From Hymenobacter citatus (GTDB lineage: Bacteria > Bacteroidota > Bacteroidia > Cytophagales > Hymenobacteraceae): a stretch of DNA of 64,000 bases. Positions within the stretch are counted from its first letter, which is position 1; the number at the start of each line of letters is the position of its first letter. Under the pieces are notes generated by a model, which did not search any database, was not told where the DNA came from, and worked only from the letters and a program-made list of their open reading frames with translations. A program made the position numbers and the translations under genes. Of this stretch, positions 54,970 to 63,876 are shown piece after piece. The stretch covers positions 1-64,000 of the forward strand of contig NZ_JACSCY010000012.1 in assembly GCF_014333615.1 (NCBI RefSeq). Reading direction: 5' to 3'.

Positions 54970-56176
54970 TCAGGTTAAACAGACGGTTCCAGCGGATTTT
55001 GTGGAAGAAATCGGCGTAGGGGTCTACCGACATCCAGATGAGCACGGCCTTGCCCACGATGTGGTCTTCGGGTACGAAACCCCAGAAGCGCGAGTCCTCG
55101 GAGTTGTGGCGGTTGTCACCCATCATGAAGTAGTAGTTCTGCTTGATGGTGTAGCTGGTAAGTGGCTTGCCGTTTTGGTAAATCATGCCGTTTTGCCACG
55201 TAATGCCTTCGTTGTGCTCATAGCGGGCTACTATTTTGTAGTAGATGCCCGCGTTTTCTGGCGTTAGAGTAACGGTCTGGCCCTCCTTCGGAATAGGCAG
55301 AGGGCCGTAGTTGTCCACATTCCAGGGGCGCTCAGTAGCGCTGGTCATAGTCAGTGAAGGATAGTCGACGCGGTTGGGAAACAGGGTAGGATTGGCTACA
55401 CCGGGCGCAGCTTTGGTGGGGGCCACACTCTTCACATAGGGCTGCTGGCGGAAGTAGCTAGCGGCCGAATTGGTCATGTGCAGGCTCTGGTACACATAGT
55501 TGCCGCCTTGCGTCTGGCCGCTGGGGTAGGGGATACCATTGCCACCGGCCATGCCGCTGCCGTCGATCTGATAGTCCAGCACACTCTGCTCCTGAAAAAA
55601 CTTGTCGCGCACGGGCGCAGTTGTTTCCATGTCGTAAGTGGTCTGCGACTCTGTGGGCGTCTTGATGGGCTGCCCATTAATATACACCTGCCCTTCCTTG
55701 ATTTCCAGCACGTCGCCGGGCGTGCCGATGCAACGCTTGATGTAGTTGGTGCGCAAATCAGCCGGAAACTGGCTTTCAAACGGCACATTAAACACCACCA
55801 CATCGTTGCGCTTCACTTCTGAAAAGCCCGGCAAGCGGTAGGATGGCAGTTGAATGGCATCGGAGTAGCTTTTAATGCCGGTTCCCCAGATGGTTTGGTG
55901 TGTGAGCGGCACCTGCAAGGGCGTTTGAGGGGTGCGCGGACCATAATGGAGCTTACTCACAAATAGATAGTCGCCTACCAGCAAGGAATGCTCCATAGAG
56001 GGGGTAGGGATAGTGTACGCTTCAAACGTGGCCCAGCGAATGAGTGTGGCAGCCACTACGGCAAACAGAATTGCGTCGCCCCACTCGCGCCACACGCTCT
56101 TGGCTTTTTTGTGTTGGGGCGGTTTCGGTTTGGCTTGTTGCGCCTTGAGGCGGTCTTCCCAGGATTGTACGGCCAT
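54959..56176 (-). CDS. lepB: Signal peptidase I
   Basis: 405 residues. Membrane serine protease that removes signal peptides. One N-terminal helix (AILFAVVAATLIRWATF), catalytic Ser60 in IPTPSMEHSLLVGDYLFV, Lys122 in SEVKRNDVVVFNVP, then YIKRCIGTPGDVLEIKEG and the C-terminal GDNRHNSEDSRFWGFVPED. A central insertion (about residues 170-330) makes it longer than the E. coli enzyme, as is common in Bacteroidetes. The final codons lie inside a perfect inverted repeat. Start chosen at 56176; the longer frame adds 19 residues without conservation. Confidence 0.96.
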   Translation of the reverse strand: MAVQSWEDRLKAQQAKPKPPQHKKAKSVWREWGDAILFAVVAATLIRWATFEAYTIPTPSMEHSLLVGDYLFVSKLHYGPRTPQTPLQVPLTHQTIWGTGIKSYSDAIQLPSYRLPGFSEVKRNDVVVFNVPFESQFPADLRTNYIKRCIGTPGDVLEIKEGQVYINGQPIKTPTESQTTYDMETTAPVRDKFFQEQSVLDYQIDGSGMAGGNGIPYPSGQTQGGNYVYQSLHMTNSAASYFRQQPYVKSVAPTKAAPGVANPTLFPNRVDYPSLTMTSATERPWNVDNYGPLPIPKEGQTVTLTPENAGIYYKIVARYEHNEGITWQNGMIYQNGKPLTSYTIKQNYYFMMGDNRHNSEDSRFWGFVPEDHIVGKAVLIWMSVDPYADFFHKIRWNRLFNLITD

Positions 56177-56291
56177 AATACGAAAGGCGGAGATGCAGAA
56201 TAACACCGAAGTAACTTCCGGCTCATTACCCAAAGAACGGGTAAATTTTAATTAGTAACCTAGTAACGTACGAGCTAGCTGCTGGTAAGGG

Positions 56292-56389
56292 GTAGAGACA
56301 CAACGTATTATGTCTCGTCGTTGAACAACTGGAACCGCACAGGTTGAGTGAAGTCAGCAACGACGAGGCACAACCCACTGTGTCTCTAC
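56292..56389. repeat. Palindrome family E, copy E2
   Basis: Terminal arms GTAGAGACACA / TGTGTCTCTAC (one-base shift) with inner TCTCGTCGTTG / CAACGACGAG inverse pair. Same plan as E1 at 26564-26644 (GTAGAGAC ends and CGTTGAAC core). It lies between lepB and dapB, ending 10 bp before the dapB stop. Confidence 0.8.
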
Positions 56390-56398
56390 CTCATAAGG

Positions 56399-57118
56399 CT
56401 ACAACCCTAGCAAGTCCTTCATGCCAAATACCCCCTGGCGGCCCGGCAGCCACTCTGCGGCCAGCAGTGCGCCCTGCACAAATCCGTCGCGGGTGTGGGC
56501 CTCGTGTTTCAGCTCGATATCATCGGCTGCGGAGCTATAGGTCACAATGTGCGTACCCACCACCGCGCCTGTGCGCTCTGACACTACCGCCAGCTCATCG
56601 GGCGCGTTGGTCGGCTCGTTGCGCCACGTGGTTTTGGCCGGGAAGTGGCGCAGGATGCCTTCGGCAGCTGTGAGGGCCGTGCCGCTGGGCTGGTCTACCT
56701 TCTGCGTGTGATGAATCTCGCGTACTTGCACATCGTAGCCGCCAAACTGGTGCATTTTGGCCGCGATGTACTCATTAAAGTGGAAGAACAGGTTCACGCC
56801 TACGCTGTAGTTGGAAGCGTAAAACAGCGGCGTGCCGGTCTGCTGGCTCAGTGCCTGTGCTTCCTGGAAATGGTGCAGCCAGCCCGTAGAGCCGCACACC
56901 ACCGGAATACCCTGCTGCAAGCACGCCCGCACGTTGCCAAAGGCCGCGTCGGGGTGGGTGAATTCAATAGCAACGTCGGCAGTTTCGGGGGTGAAATCGG
57001 TAATCTGCACCCCCGGATGGGTAGGGTCTACAATGCCGGCAATCTGGTGGCCGCGGGCCGTGGCCTGGGCCGCAATGGCCTGGCCCATTTTGCCGTAGCC
57101 AATAAGAAGCAACTTCAT
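56399..57118 (-). CDS. dapB: 4-hydroxy-tetrahydrodipicolinate reductase
   Basis: 239 residues. NAD(P)H-dependent step of lysine/diaminopimelate synthesis. Nucleotide loop IGYGKMGQAIAAQA, VAIEFTHPDAAFGNV, VVCGSTGWLHHFQE, and the catalytic EIHHTQKVDQPSGTALTAAEG with His and Lys. Overlaps the DUF5683 gene by four bases (ATGA), so translation is probably coupled. Together with the aspartate kinase at 3.5 kb it belongs to the aspartate pathway, but the two are far apart. Confidence 0.97.
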   Translation of the reverse strand: MKLLLIGYGKMGQAIAAQATARGHQIAGIVDPTHPGVQITDFTPETADVAIEFTHPDAAFGNVRACLQQGIPVVCGSTGWLHHFQEAQALSQQTGTPLFYASNYSVGVNLFFHFNEYIAAKMHQFGGYDVQVREIHHTQKVDQPSGTALTAAEGILRHFPAKTTWRNEPTNAPDELAVVSERTGAVVGTHIVTYSSAADDIELKHEAHTRDGFVQGALLAAEWLPGRQGVFGMKDLLGL

Positions 57119-57819
57119 TTTCGAGGGAAAGAGCGGGTAGAGGTAAGCGAAAAGGTAAGCGACATGCCCGGCGCCGCCGCTACCATCGGCGTGCGCAACA
57201 TAGTAGGCTCAACGTTCAAACTCAGGTCGTCGCTGATATCAAAGTCTTTCAGGTGGGCATCTACCAAAGCGTCGAGCACGGTAAGGCCGTAGGCAACAGC
57301 TGAGTAGGCAATAAACTGGTCACGGTAGCGGCGAAATATAATAACGCTGCGCTCCGTGTAATTTGGCGTTCTACCATTCACTAGTGCAGGGGCACGAGAG
57401 CCGGGAGACTCTTCAAATTGTGCATCGGTAAGACGCGTATTACCGGTGATATTCCTTTTTGCAAAGAACTCTTTCTGTTGCACATAGCGGTGAAATTGCG
57501 TCTGTGAATACACTTCCATCGCTACCGTCCCCCCAATCAGTCCTACCGCCAACGGCACCTTCCAGTACTTCTTGTTATAAAACTGCCCGCCACCTGGGAT
57601 AATGGCAAAAAATGCCGCTTTGGTGGGACGCGTCACGCGGCGGCCAAACAGAATTTCGGTTTTGCGGGCCGAGTCGGCGGCAGTTTCCTGCCGGGGCTCC
57701 GCCACCTGCGACGAGTCTGGCCCGGCCGTAACGGCTATCTGAGCCTGGGCATGATGGGTAGTGACAAAGAACGCCAGCAATAAGAATAGCAGCGAACAGC
57801 AACGAGATAAGGCAGCCAT
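57115..57819 (-). CDS. DUF5683 membrane protein
   Basis: 234 residues. Signal peptide (LLFLLLAFFVTTHHAQA), then a Ser/Glu-rich linker and the DUF5683 domain: RPTKAAFFAIIPGGGQFYNKKYWKVPLAVGL, VYSQTQFHRYV, YRDQFIAYSAVAYGLTVLDALVDAHL. Function unknown; the family is conserved in Bacteroidetes next to parB and dapB, as here. ATG of dapB overlaps its stop. Confidence 0.9.
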   Translation of the reverse strand: MAALSRCCSLLFLLLAFFVTTHHAQAQIAVTAGPDSSQVAEPRQETAADSARKTEILFGRRVTRPTKAAFFAIIPGGGQFYNKKYWKVPLAVGLIGGTVAMEVYSQTQFHRYVQQKEFFAKRNITGNTRLTDAQFEESPGSRAPALVNGRTPNYTERSVIIFRRYRDQFIAYSAVAYGLTVLDALVDAHLKDFDISDDLSLNVEPTMLRTPMVAAAPGMSLTFSLTSTRSFPRK

Positions 57820-57885
57820 AGAGATAGTGAAAAGAGGAGCATTGAAGCAGCTAGAAACTATATAGCGTCCAACGATGCCCGGCTT

Positions 57886-57911
57886 GCCGGTAGTATACCT
57901 ATACTACCGGC
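57886..57911. repeat. Short palindrome between parB and DUF5683
   Basis: GCCGGTAGTATA-CC-TATACTACCGGC, 12-bp perfect arms with a two-base centre (a hairpin would use a 4-base loop). No T-run; could be a protein-binding dyad or attenuator. It lies nine bases after the parB stop on the minus strand. Confidence 0.7.
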
Positions 57912-57919
57912 TACCTACT

Positions 57920-58873
57920 CTATGCTGGCTGCAAAATGTGCAGAATGCGCTGCATGTCCTCCACCGAATCAAAAGCAATTTTGATTTCGCCCCGGCCCTG
58001 CGGACCGGGTTTCACCTGCACGCGGCTCCCAAACCGGTCGGAGAGGTGGCGCTCGGTGCGGCGTAGTTCGGCTACGGGCACTTGTGGCTCGGCAGGTTCC
58101 GCAGAAGGTGCATCAGCCTTGGTGGGCGGCGTGAGGCCGTTGCGCACCAGCTGCTCTACCTTACGCACCGACAGCTCCTCATCCACGATGCGGTGAAACA
58201 ACGCCAGTTGCTGCTCTACGCTGTCAATATTCACCAGTGCCCGGGCGTGGCCCATGGAAATCACATTGTCGCGCAGACCGATTTGAATATCAGGTGGTAG
58301 CTTGAGCAGGCGTAGATAGTTCGTGACCGTCGAGCGGTTTTTGCCTACCCGGTCGCCTAGCTCTTCCTGCTTCAGGTTACACTCACTTACGAGGCGCTGG
58401 TAGCTGAGAGCAATTTCGATGGCGTTGAGGTTCTCGCGTTGGATGTTCTCAATGAGCGCCATTTCCAGCATCTGCTGGTCGTCGGCCTTGCGGATGTAGG
58501 CCGGAATGGTCTCCAGACCCGCCAGCCGCGAAGCTTGCAAACGTCGTTCCCCCGAAATCAGCTGGTAGGAGTTGGTGCCCATCTGGCGCACCGTCACGGG
58601 CTGAATGATGCCCTGAATCTTGATAGACTCCGCCAGTTCCTGCAAAGCAGTCTGGTCGAAGTGCGTGCGGGGCTGGTAGGGGTTGGCCTCAATGTGGCCC
58701 ACCGGAATCAGCCCGACGGAGTTGACGGGGTGGGGCACCAGGCCCGTGGAACCTACCCGGTCGCTCTTCTTTTCGTAGCTGCCCTCAATCAGTGCGTTCA
58801 GGCCACGGCCCAGGCCGCCTACTTTGCGCTTGGGTAGCGACGGAATATTTTTTTCTTCGTTTTTCTCTGACAT
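57920..58873 (-). CDS. parB: Chromosome-partitioning protein ParB
   Basis: 317 residues. Binds parS and spreads/clamps with CTP to organise chromosome origin segregation. Seen: GLGRGLNALIEG at the N-terminus, the CTP/ParB box PVTVRQMGTNSYQLISGERRLQASRL, AYIRKADDQQMLEMALIENIQRENL, helix-turn-helix CNLKQEELGDRVGKNRSTVTNYLRLLKLPP, MGHARALVNI, and a C-terminal dimer domain. No perfect parS (TGTTTCACGTGAAACA-like) was seen in the window. It is separated from parA by 239 bp containing palindrome A8. Confidence 0.96.
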   Translation of the reverse strand: MSEKNEEKNIPSLPKRKVGGLGRGLNALIEGSYEKKSDRVGSTGLVPHPVNSVGLIPVGHIEANPYQPRTHFDQTALQELAESIKIQGIIQPVTVRQMGTNSYQLISGERRLQASRLAGLETIPAYIRKADDQQMLEMALIENIQRENLNAIEIALSYQRLVSECNLKQEELGDRVGKNRSTVTNYLRLLKLPPDIQIGLRDNVISMGHARALVNIDSVEQQLALFHRIVDEELSVRKVEQLVRNGLTPPTKADAPSAEPAEPQVPVAELRRTERHLSDRFGSRVQVKPGPQGRGEIKIAFDSVEDMQRILHILQPA

Positions 58874-58995
58874 ACCTGCGAGCGGCTCTTATTTATCCAA
58901 TGGATATAAGCCGGATTCAAAAATACACAAACCGCCGGGAAGGCCGGGAAATTTTCGTTGGGTAGGGTAGCCGAAGGTTACTACTGACTAAAAAC

Positions 58996-59104
58996 GCCTG
59001 TCATCCTGAGCACAGCGAAGGACCTTCTCACGCAAGAACAACAGGCGTATCAACGACTCGTTCTTGCGTGAGAAGGTCCTTCGCTGTGCTCAGGATGACA
59101 CCTG
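58996..59104. repeat. Family A palindrome A8, between parA and parB
   Basis: Arms ACGCCTGTCATCCTGAGC and near inverse with GAAGGACCTTCTCACGC; loop GAACAACAGGCGTAT then CAACGACTCGTTC, the family consensus. Ends nine bases before the parA stop. Confidence 0.9.
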
Positions 59105-59112
59105 TACTTGTT

Positions 59113-59931
59113 CTACGCCGCTTCGTCGCTGGCTTCTTCTTGCTCGGCTTCGGGGGCTGCTGCCTCCACGTTTTTCTCCACAATTTCGCGGGCCAGGTTC
59201 AGGTAGCTGATGCTGCCTTTGCTCTCGGCGTCGTGCAGAATGACCGGAATGCCAAAGCTCGGTGACTCCGACAGCTTCACGTTGCGCGGGATAATCGTAT
59301 CGAATACCAGCTGCTGGAAATGCAGCTTCACTTCCTCTACCACTTGGTTGGAGAGGCGCAGGCGCACGTCGTACATCGTGAGCAGGATGCCCTCGATTTC
59401 CAGCGTCTCGTTCAGGCGGCCCTGAATGATTTTCACCGTGTTCAGCAGCTTGCCCAAGCCTTCTAAGGCGAAATATTCGCACTGCACCGGAATGATAACC
59501 GAGTGTGCGGCCGTGAGGGCATTCACCGTAATCAGGCCCAGCGAGGGCGAGCAGTCGATGATAATGAAGTCGTACTGATCGGCCAGGGGGCGCAGCGCAT
59601 CCTTCATCTTCTCCTCCCGGTTGGGAAGGTTGATCATCTCTACCTCAGCCCCTACCAGGTCGATGTGGGAGGGCATCAGGTCGAGGTGGGGGAGGATGTT
59701 GGTTTGCAGAATGGTTTCCTCGGCACTCACCCCGTCTACCATGCACTCGTACACGCTGTTCTCGATATCCTTGGGGTCGAAGCCTACCCCAGACGTGGCA
59801 TTGGCCTGCGGATCGGCATCGACCAGCAGCGTCCGGTATTCCAGCGCCGCCAGGCTGGCTGCCAGGTTAATGGCCGAGGTGGTTTTGCCTACGCCGCCCT
59901 TCTGGTTGGCTACCGCAATGATTTTGCCCAT
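59113..59931 (-). CDS. parA: Chromosome-partitioning ATPase ParA (Soj)
   Basis: 272 residues. Walker-type ATPase that forms DNA-bound gradients pulling ParB complexes. Deviant Walker [11 protein letters not shown] (residues 9-18), [53 protein letters not shown], and the C-terminal [22 protein letters not shown] Glu/Ala-rich tail ends the protein. An inverted repeat of AGCTGTT units lies right upstream where its promoter should be. Confidence 0.97.
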   Translation of the reverse strand: MGKIIAVANQKGGVGKTTSAINLAASLAALEYRTLLVDADPQANATSGVGFDPKDIENSVYECMVDGVSAEETILQTNILPHLDLMPSHIDLVGAEVEMINLPNREEKMKDALRPLADQYDFIIIDCSPSLGLITVNALTAAHSVIIPVQCEYFALEGLGKLLNTVKIIQGRLNETLEIEGILLTMYDVRLRLSNQVVEEVKLHFQQLVFDTIIPRNVKLSESPSFGIPVILHDAESKGSISYLNLAREIVEKNVEAAAPEAEQEEASDEAA

Positions 59932-59939
59932 GTGTTTTA

Positions 59940-60028
59940 AAGCTGTTGGCTGTTAGCTATTAGCTGTTAGCTTTTCTATAAAATATACTCACGCTGTCAA
60001 GAAGGATGTGGCTAACAGCCAACAGCTT
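59940..60028. repeat. Palindrome D3 upstream of parA
   Basis: Perfect 18-bp inverted ends (59940-59957, AAGCTGTTGGCTGTTAGC; 60011-60028 inverse). The left side continues as 7-bp units AGCTGTT GGCTGTT AGCTATT AGCTGTT. It ends four bases before the UPF0173 stop (60032) and begins eight bases upstream of the parA start. Confidence 0.9.
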
Positions 60029-60031
60029 CTT

Positions 60032-60712
60032 TTACAGGTCAATCGTTTCGCCGATTTGCAGCAGCGTCAGCTCTTTGCCGGCTTGCTGCGCTTTGGTTTT
60101 GGCGGCTTCCTGGTCGATTTTGATGGCCGGGAAGGTGTCGTAGTGCATGCCGATGAGCTTGGTGGCGCCTACCCAGTTGGCCGCAACCAGCGCATCGTCG
60201 ATGCCCATGGTGTAGTTGTCGCCGATGGGCAGGATGGCAAAGTCCAATTGGTACTGCTCACCCAGTATTTTCATGTCGTAGGTGAGGGCCGTATCGCCAG
60301 CAAAGTAGAAGGTTTTGCCTTCGGCTTCCACCACAAAACCTGCCGCTATGCCGCCGTAGGTGCCGTCGGGGAGAGAGCTGGAATGGGCGGCGGCCACCAT
60401 TTTCACGGTGCCGAAGGGTAGGCTCACCTTGCCGCCAATGTTCATGGGGTAAGCGGCCTTCAGGCCTTTCTGGCCGAACCAGCCCGCTATTTCAGCAATG
60501 GCTACCAGCTCGGCGCCGGTGCGGTTGCCGATTTCCTCCACGTCGGCCACATGGTCGCCGTGGCCGTGACTGAGCAGGATGTAGTCGGCCTCGATCTTTT
60601 CTACCTCTACGTCCTTGGCTAACGGGTTGGGGCGGATGAACGGATCAAAAAGCACTTTCTGGCCACCAGTTTCAAGAAGGAAGCACGCGTGGCCGAAGTA
60701 GGTCAGTTTCAT
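60032..60712 (-). CDS. UPF0173 metal-dependent hydrolase (MBL fold)
   Basis: 226 residues, metallo-beta-lactamase superfamily. N-terminus MKLTYFGHACFLLET, metal site ILLSHGHGDHVADVEE (HxHxDH), FGTVKMVAAAHSSSL, TFYFAGDTALTYDMK and DFAILPIGDNYTMG, and a final MHYDTFPAI. The UPF0173/YtkL family is widespread with no established substrate. Located upstream of parA, but the palindrome D3 lies between them. Confidence 0.95.
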   Translation of the reverse strand: MKLTYFGHACFLLETGGQKVLFDPFIRPNPLAKDVEVEKIEADYILLSHGHGDHVADVEEIGNRTGAELVAIAEIAGWFGQKGLKAAYPMNIGGKVSLPFGTVKMVAAAHSSSLPDGTYGGIAAGFVVEAEGKTFYFAGDTALTYDMKILGEQYQLDFAILPIGDNYTMGIDDALVAANWVGATKLIGMHYDTFPAIKIDQEAAKTKAQQAGKELTLLQIGETIDL

Positions 60713-60768
60713 GTTAGAGCAATGCAGGTGTGGCAGTTGCGGGTTACCAGATTGCAGTTGTGTATGGT

Positions 60769-60872
60769 GGTCATGCTGCGCTTACGAGGGACCTTCTGCC
60801 AGTCGAACGACCATCGTATCGACGACTCGTTCCAGCGTGAAAAGGTCCTTCACTACGCTCAGGATGACAGCC
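60769..60872. repeat. Degenerate hybrid palindrome A9
   Basis: Left side GGTCATGCTGCGCTTACGAG resembles family B, right side AAAGGTCCTTC ... CTCAGGATGACAGCC is family A; loop GTCGAACGACCATCGTAT then CGACGACTCGTTCC is family A. Arms still pair over most of their length. Confidence 0.8.
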
Positions 60873-60949
60873 TTATTTGGTTGACAACTGATAACTAATA
60901 ACCGCGAACAGCTTAGTTTAGCACAAAGATACACTGTTTCGCCTTTCTC

Positions 60950-62617
60950 ATGAGTTCGTTTTTGCGTCGTTTGGCCGGTTTTTCCTTTGTCTGCGCGGGG
61001 TTGCTAAGCAGCTGCGGCGGCCCGGCGCAGCCCACCGACGACCGGCGCGTGTTTCGCTATAACCAGCCCGAGGCGCTGACCTCGCTGGACCCGGCCTTTG
61101 CCAACAAGCAGGCAAATATTTGGGCCGTGACGCAGCTCTACAACGGCCTGCTGGAGCTGGACGACAGCCTAAAGCCCGGCCCGGCCCTGGCGCGCCGTTA
61201 CCAGATTTCGCCCGATGGCAAAACCTACACTTTCACGCTGCGTCCCGGCGTGCACTTCCACGACTCGGAGGTGTTTGCCGGTGGCAAGGGTAGGGCCGTC
61301 ACGGCGCAGGACTTCGTGTATAGCTTCCGGCGCCTGTTCGACCCCGCCACGGCCAGCCCCGGCGGGTGGATTTTTCGGGGAAAAGTGCTGGAAAATAGCC
61401 AGGGCGAAATCAGCGACACGGCCTTTGTAGCTGCCAACGACTCCACTCTGCGCATCTATTTGAAGGAGCCGTTTATCCCGTTTTTGGGCATCCTAACGAT
61501 GCCCTACGCCTACGTGGTGCCGCGCGAGGCGGTGCAACGCTACGGCAAGGACTTCCGGGAGCATCCGGTGGGCACGGGGCCGTTTCGGTTCAAGGTGTGG
61601 GACGAAAGCAACGCCATCATCTACCACCGCAACCCGAGCTACTGGCGCCGCGACGCCCAGGGCCACGCGCTGCCCTACCTCGACGCGGTACAGATCAGCT
61701 TCATCACTGACCGCAAAACCGAGTTCCTGACGTTTCAGCAGGGCAAGTTGGATTTCCTGTCGGGTATTCGGGAAGGCTCGCGCGACCTGATTATGCACCC
61801 CGATGGCACCGTGCGCGAGGAGTTTCGCAATAAATTCAGGGTAGAAAAAGTGCCCTACCTCAACACCGAATACCTCGGCTTTCAGCTCGACCCCAAAAAC
61901 CTGCCCACCGACGACGACACGCCCGCCCTGCGCGACCGGCGCGTGCGCCAGGCCCTGAGCTACGCCCTCAATAAGCCCGAAATGGTGGCGTATTTCCTCA
62001 ACAACGTGGGCGTGCCGGGCGTGTCGGGCTTTGTGCCGTCGTCACTGCCCTCGTACAGCGCTACCCTGGTGCCGGGCTACGACTACCAACCTCAGAAGGC
62101 GCGGGCGTTGCTGCGAGAAGCGGGTTTTGGTTCGGGTAGGCCGCTGCGGCTGCGCCTGAGCACGGTGCAGGAGCGCAAGGAAATCTGCGAGTACATGCAG
62201 AAGAAATGGGCCGAGGTAGGGGCACAGGTGCAAATCGACGTGAACCAAGCCGCCGCCCACCAAGAGCTAGTGGATAACGGCCGCGCCGCCTTCTTCACCA
62301 AAAGCTGGCTGGGCGACTACCCCGACGCCGAAAACTACCTGGCCCTGTTCTACAGCCCCAACTTCGCGCCGGCCGGCCCCAACAAAACGCACTACAAAAG
62401 CGCCACCTACGACCAGCTATACCAGCAGGCCAACCGCGAACAGAACACCGAAAAGCGCTACAACCTCTACCGCCAGATGGACCGCCTGATGATGGCCGAC
62501 GCGCCCGTGGTACCGCTTTATTACGATGAGGTAGTGCGCCTGACGCAGAACAACGTGCGCGGCCTGCGGCCAAATCCCATGAACCAGCTCACCCTGGAGC
62601 GCGTTCGGAAGGAGTAG
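60950..62617 (+). CDS. Oligopeptide/dipeptide ABC transporter substrate-binding lipoprotein
   Basis: 555 residues. Family 5 extracellular solute-binding protein with lipobox (CAGLLSSC). Seen: ALTSLDPAFANKQANIWAVT, YQISPDGKTYTFTLRPGVHFHDSE (family signature), AQDFVYSFRRLFDPATAS, YVVPREAVQRYG, VGTGPFRFKVWDE, RVRQALSYALNKPEMV and WLGDYPDAENYLALFYS. It should deliver peptides or similar to a permease, but no permease or ATPase genes are next to it. The start follows a normal signal sequence. Type B palindrome follows. Confidence 0.93.
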   Translation: MSSFLRRLAGFSFVCAGLLSSCGGPAQPTDDRRVFRYNQPEALTSLDPAFANKQANIWAVTQLYNGLLELDDSLKPGPALARRYQISPDGKTYTFTLRPGVHFHDSEVFAGGKGRAVTAQDFVYSFRRLFDPATASPGGWIFRGKVLENSQGEISDTAFVAANDSTLRIYLKEPFIPFLGILTMPYAYVVPREAVQRYGKDFREHPVGTGPFRFKVWDESNAIIYHRNPSYWRRDAQGHALPYLDAVQISFITDRKTEFLTFQQGKLDFLSGIREGSRDLIMHPDGTVREEFRNKFRVEKVPYLNTEYLGFQLDPKNLPTDDDTPALRDRRVRQALSYALNKPEMVAYFLNNVGVPGVSGFVPSSLPSYSATLVPGYDYQPQKARALLREAGFGSGRPLRLRLSTVQERKEICEYMQKKWAEVGAQVQIDVNQAAAHQELVDNGRAAFFTKSWLGDYPDAENYLALFYSPNFAPAGPNKTHYKSATYDQLYQQANREQNTEKRYNLYRQMDRLMMADAPVVPLYYDEVVRLTQNNVRGLRPNPMNQLTLERVRKE

Positions 62618-62636
62618 AGCGTTCGTATTGATTGAA

Positions 62637-62743
62637 TAAGAACGTCATGCTGAGCCTGTCGAAGCATCTCGCGTGCTGACGTCCGATTACTATTTCAACA
62701 TCAGCACGCGAGATGCTTCGACAGGCTCAGCATGACGTTCTTA
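62637..62743. repeat. Family B palindrome B2
   Basis: Long near-perfect arms: AAGAACGTCATGCTGAGC then CTGTCGAAGCATCTCGCG and inverse, with loop TCCGATTACTATTTCAA. Cleaner than B1. Lies between the binding-protein gene and arsS. Confidence 0.93.
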
Positions 62744-62802
62744 CTAGTGCTATTCAGTAATTCCCTTTCGCCTACCTTTCCCGTATCCCTACCCCGTCCG
62801 CT

Positions 62803-63852
62803 ATGAAGTCCCTCCATACCCAGCAACACCCGCTCGCCGACCTGCGCTACCAGCTGAACGTGCTTACCCACGCGGAAGCTGCTGGCAGCCATTTGCCGCC
62901 GTTTGCGGCCAAGCTGCGCGAAACGGGCCTGCTACCCCTGCGCCCCACGGGCCTCACGGTGATGCAGATCAACGTGGGTAAAATGTGCAACCAAACCTGC
63001 CACCACTGCCACGTAGACGCCGGCCCCGACCGCACCGAAATCATGACCCGCGCTACCATGCAGCAATGCCTCGACGCGCTGGCGCAGACCGATATTCCGG
63101 TGGTGGACCTCACGGGCGGCGCGCCGGAGATGAATCCGGATTTTCGGTGGTTCGTGGAACAGATTTCGGCCCTAGGGCGCAACGTGATTGTGCGCTGCAA
63201 CCTCACCATCATCGTGGCTAACAAGAAGTACCACGACCTGCCCGAGTTCTTTGCCCGGCACCGGGTGCGGGTGGTGTCGTCGCTGCCATGCTACACGGCC
63301 GCCAACACCGACAAGCAGCGCGGCGAGGGTGTGTTTGAGCGCTCCATCCGGGCGTTGCAGATGCTGAACGCCGTGGGCTACGGCGTGGCCGATACGGGGC
63401 TGGTGCTGGATCTGGTATTCAATCCTGGCGGCGCCTCGCTGCCCGGTCCGCAGGCGGCACTGGAGGTAGACTACAAGCGCCAGCTGATTCAGGATTTTGG
63501 GATTGTGTTCAACAATCTGCTCACTATCACCAACCTGCCCATCAACCGCTTTCTGGAATTTTTGCTGGAAAGCGGTAAGTATGAGCTGTATATGGAAAAA
63601 CTGGTGACGGCCTACAACCCCGCCGCCGCCGCCAACGTGATGTGCCGCAGCACGCTCTCCGTAGGCTGGGACGGCCAGCTCTACGACTGCGACTTCAACC
63701 AACAACTCGATTTGCTGGTAGAAGCCTCGGCCCCGCGCCACATTCAGGACTTCAACCAAGAAGTCTTGGAAAGTCGGGTCGTGGTAATCAACCAGCACTG
63801 CTACGGCTGCACGGCCGGCGCGGGCTCCAGCTGCGGCGGCGCCACGGTATAG
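62803..63852 (+). CDS. arsS: Arsenosugar biosynthesis radical SAM protein ArsS
   Basis: 349 residues. Radical SAM enzyme with the 4Fe-4S cysteines C62, C66, C69 in KMCNQTCHHCH and a C-terminal DUF3641-type domain with further cysteines (MCRSTLSVGWDGQLYDCDFN; CYGCTAGAGSSCGG). In the family ArsS converts dimethylarsinoyl-adenosyl-type intermediates during arsenosugar synthesis. VDLTGGAPEMNPDFRWF is the GGxP-like SAM-binding segment. A methyltransferase gene starts 24 bp downstream, as often found in this operon. Other arsenosugar genes would be outside the window. Confidence 0.93.
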   Translation: MKSLHTQQHPLADLRYQLNVLTHAEAAGSHLPPFAAKLRETGLLPLRPTGLTVMQINVGKMCNQTCHHCHVDAGPDRTEIMTRATMQQCLDALAQTDIPVVDLTGGAPEMNPDFRWFVEQISALGRNVIVRCNLTIIVANKKYHDLPEFFARHRVRVVSSLPCYTAANTDKQRGEGVFERSIRALQMLNAVGYGVADTGLVLDLVFNPGGASLPGPQAALEVDYKRQLIQDFGIVFNNLLTITNLPINRFLEFLLESGKYELYMEKLVTAYNPAAAANVMCRSTLSVGWDGQLYDCDFNQQLDLLVEASAPRHIQDFNQEVLESRVVVINQHCYGCTAGAGSSCGGATV

Positions 63853-63876
63853 CTTCAACCTGATAGTATAGAGAGA

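Noticed and set aside
57820..60031. parS site or replication origin next to parAB
   Set aside because: No TGTTTCACGTGAAACA-like sequence and no DnaA-box cluster seen; the dyad at 57886 does not match parS.
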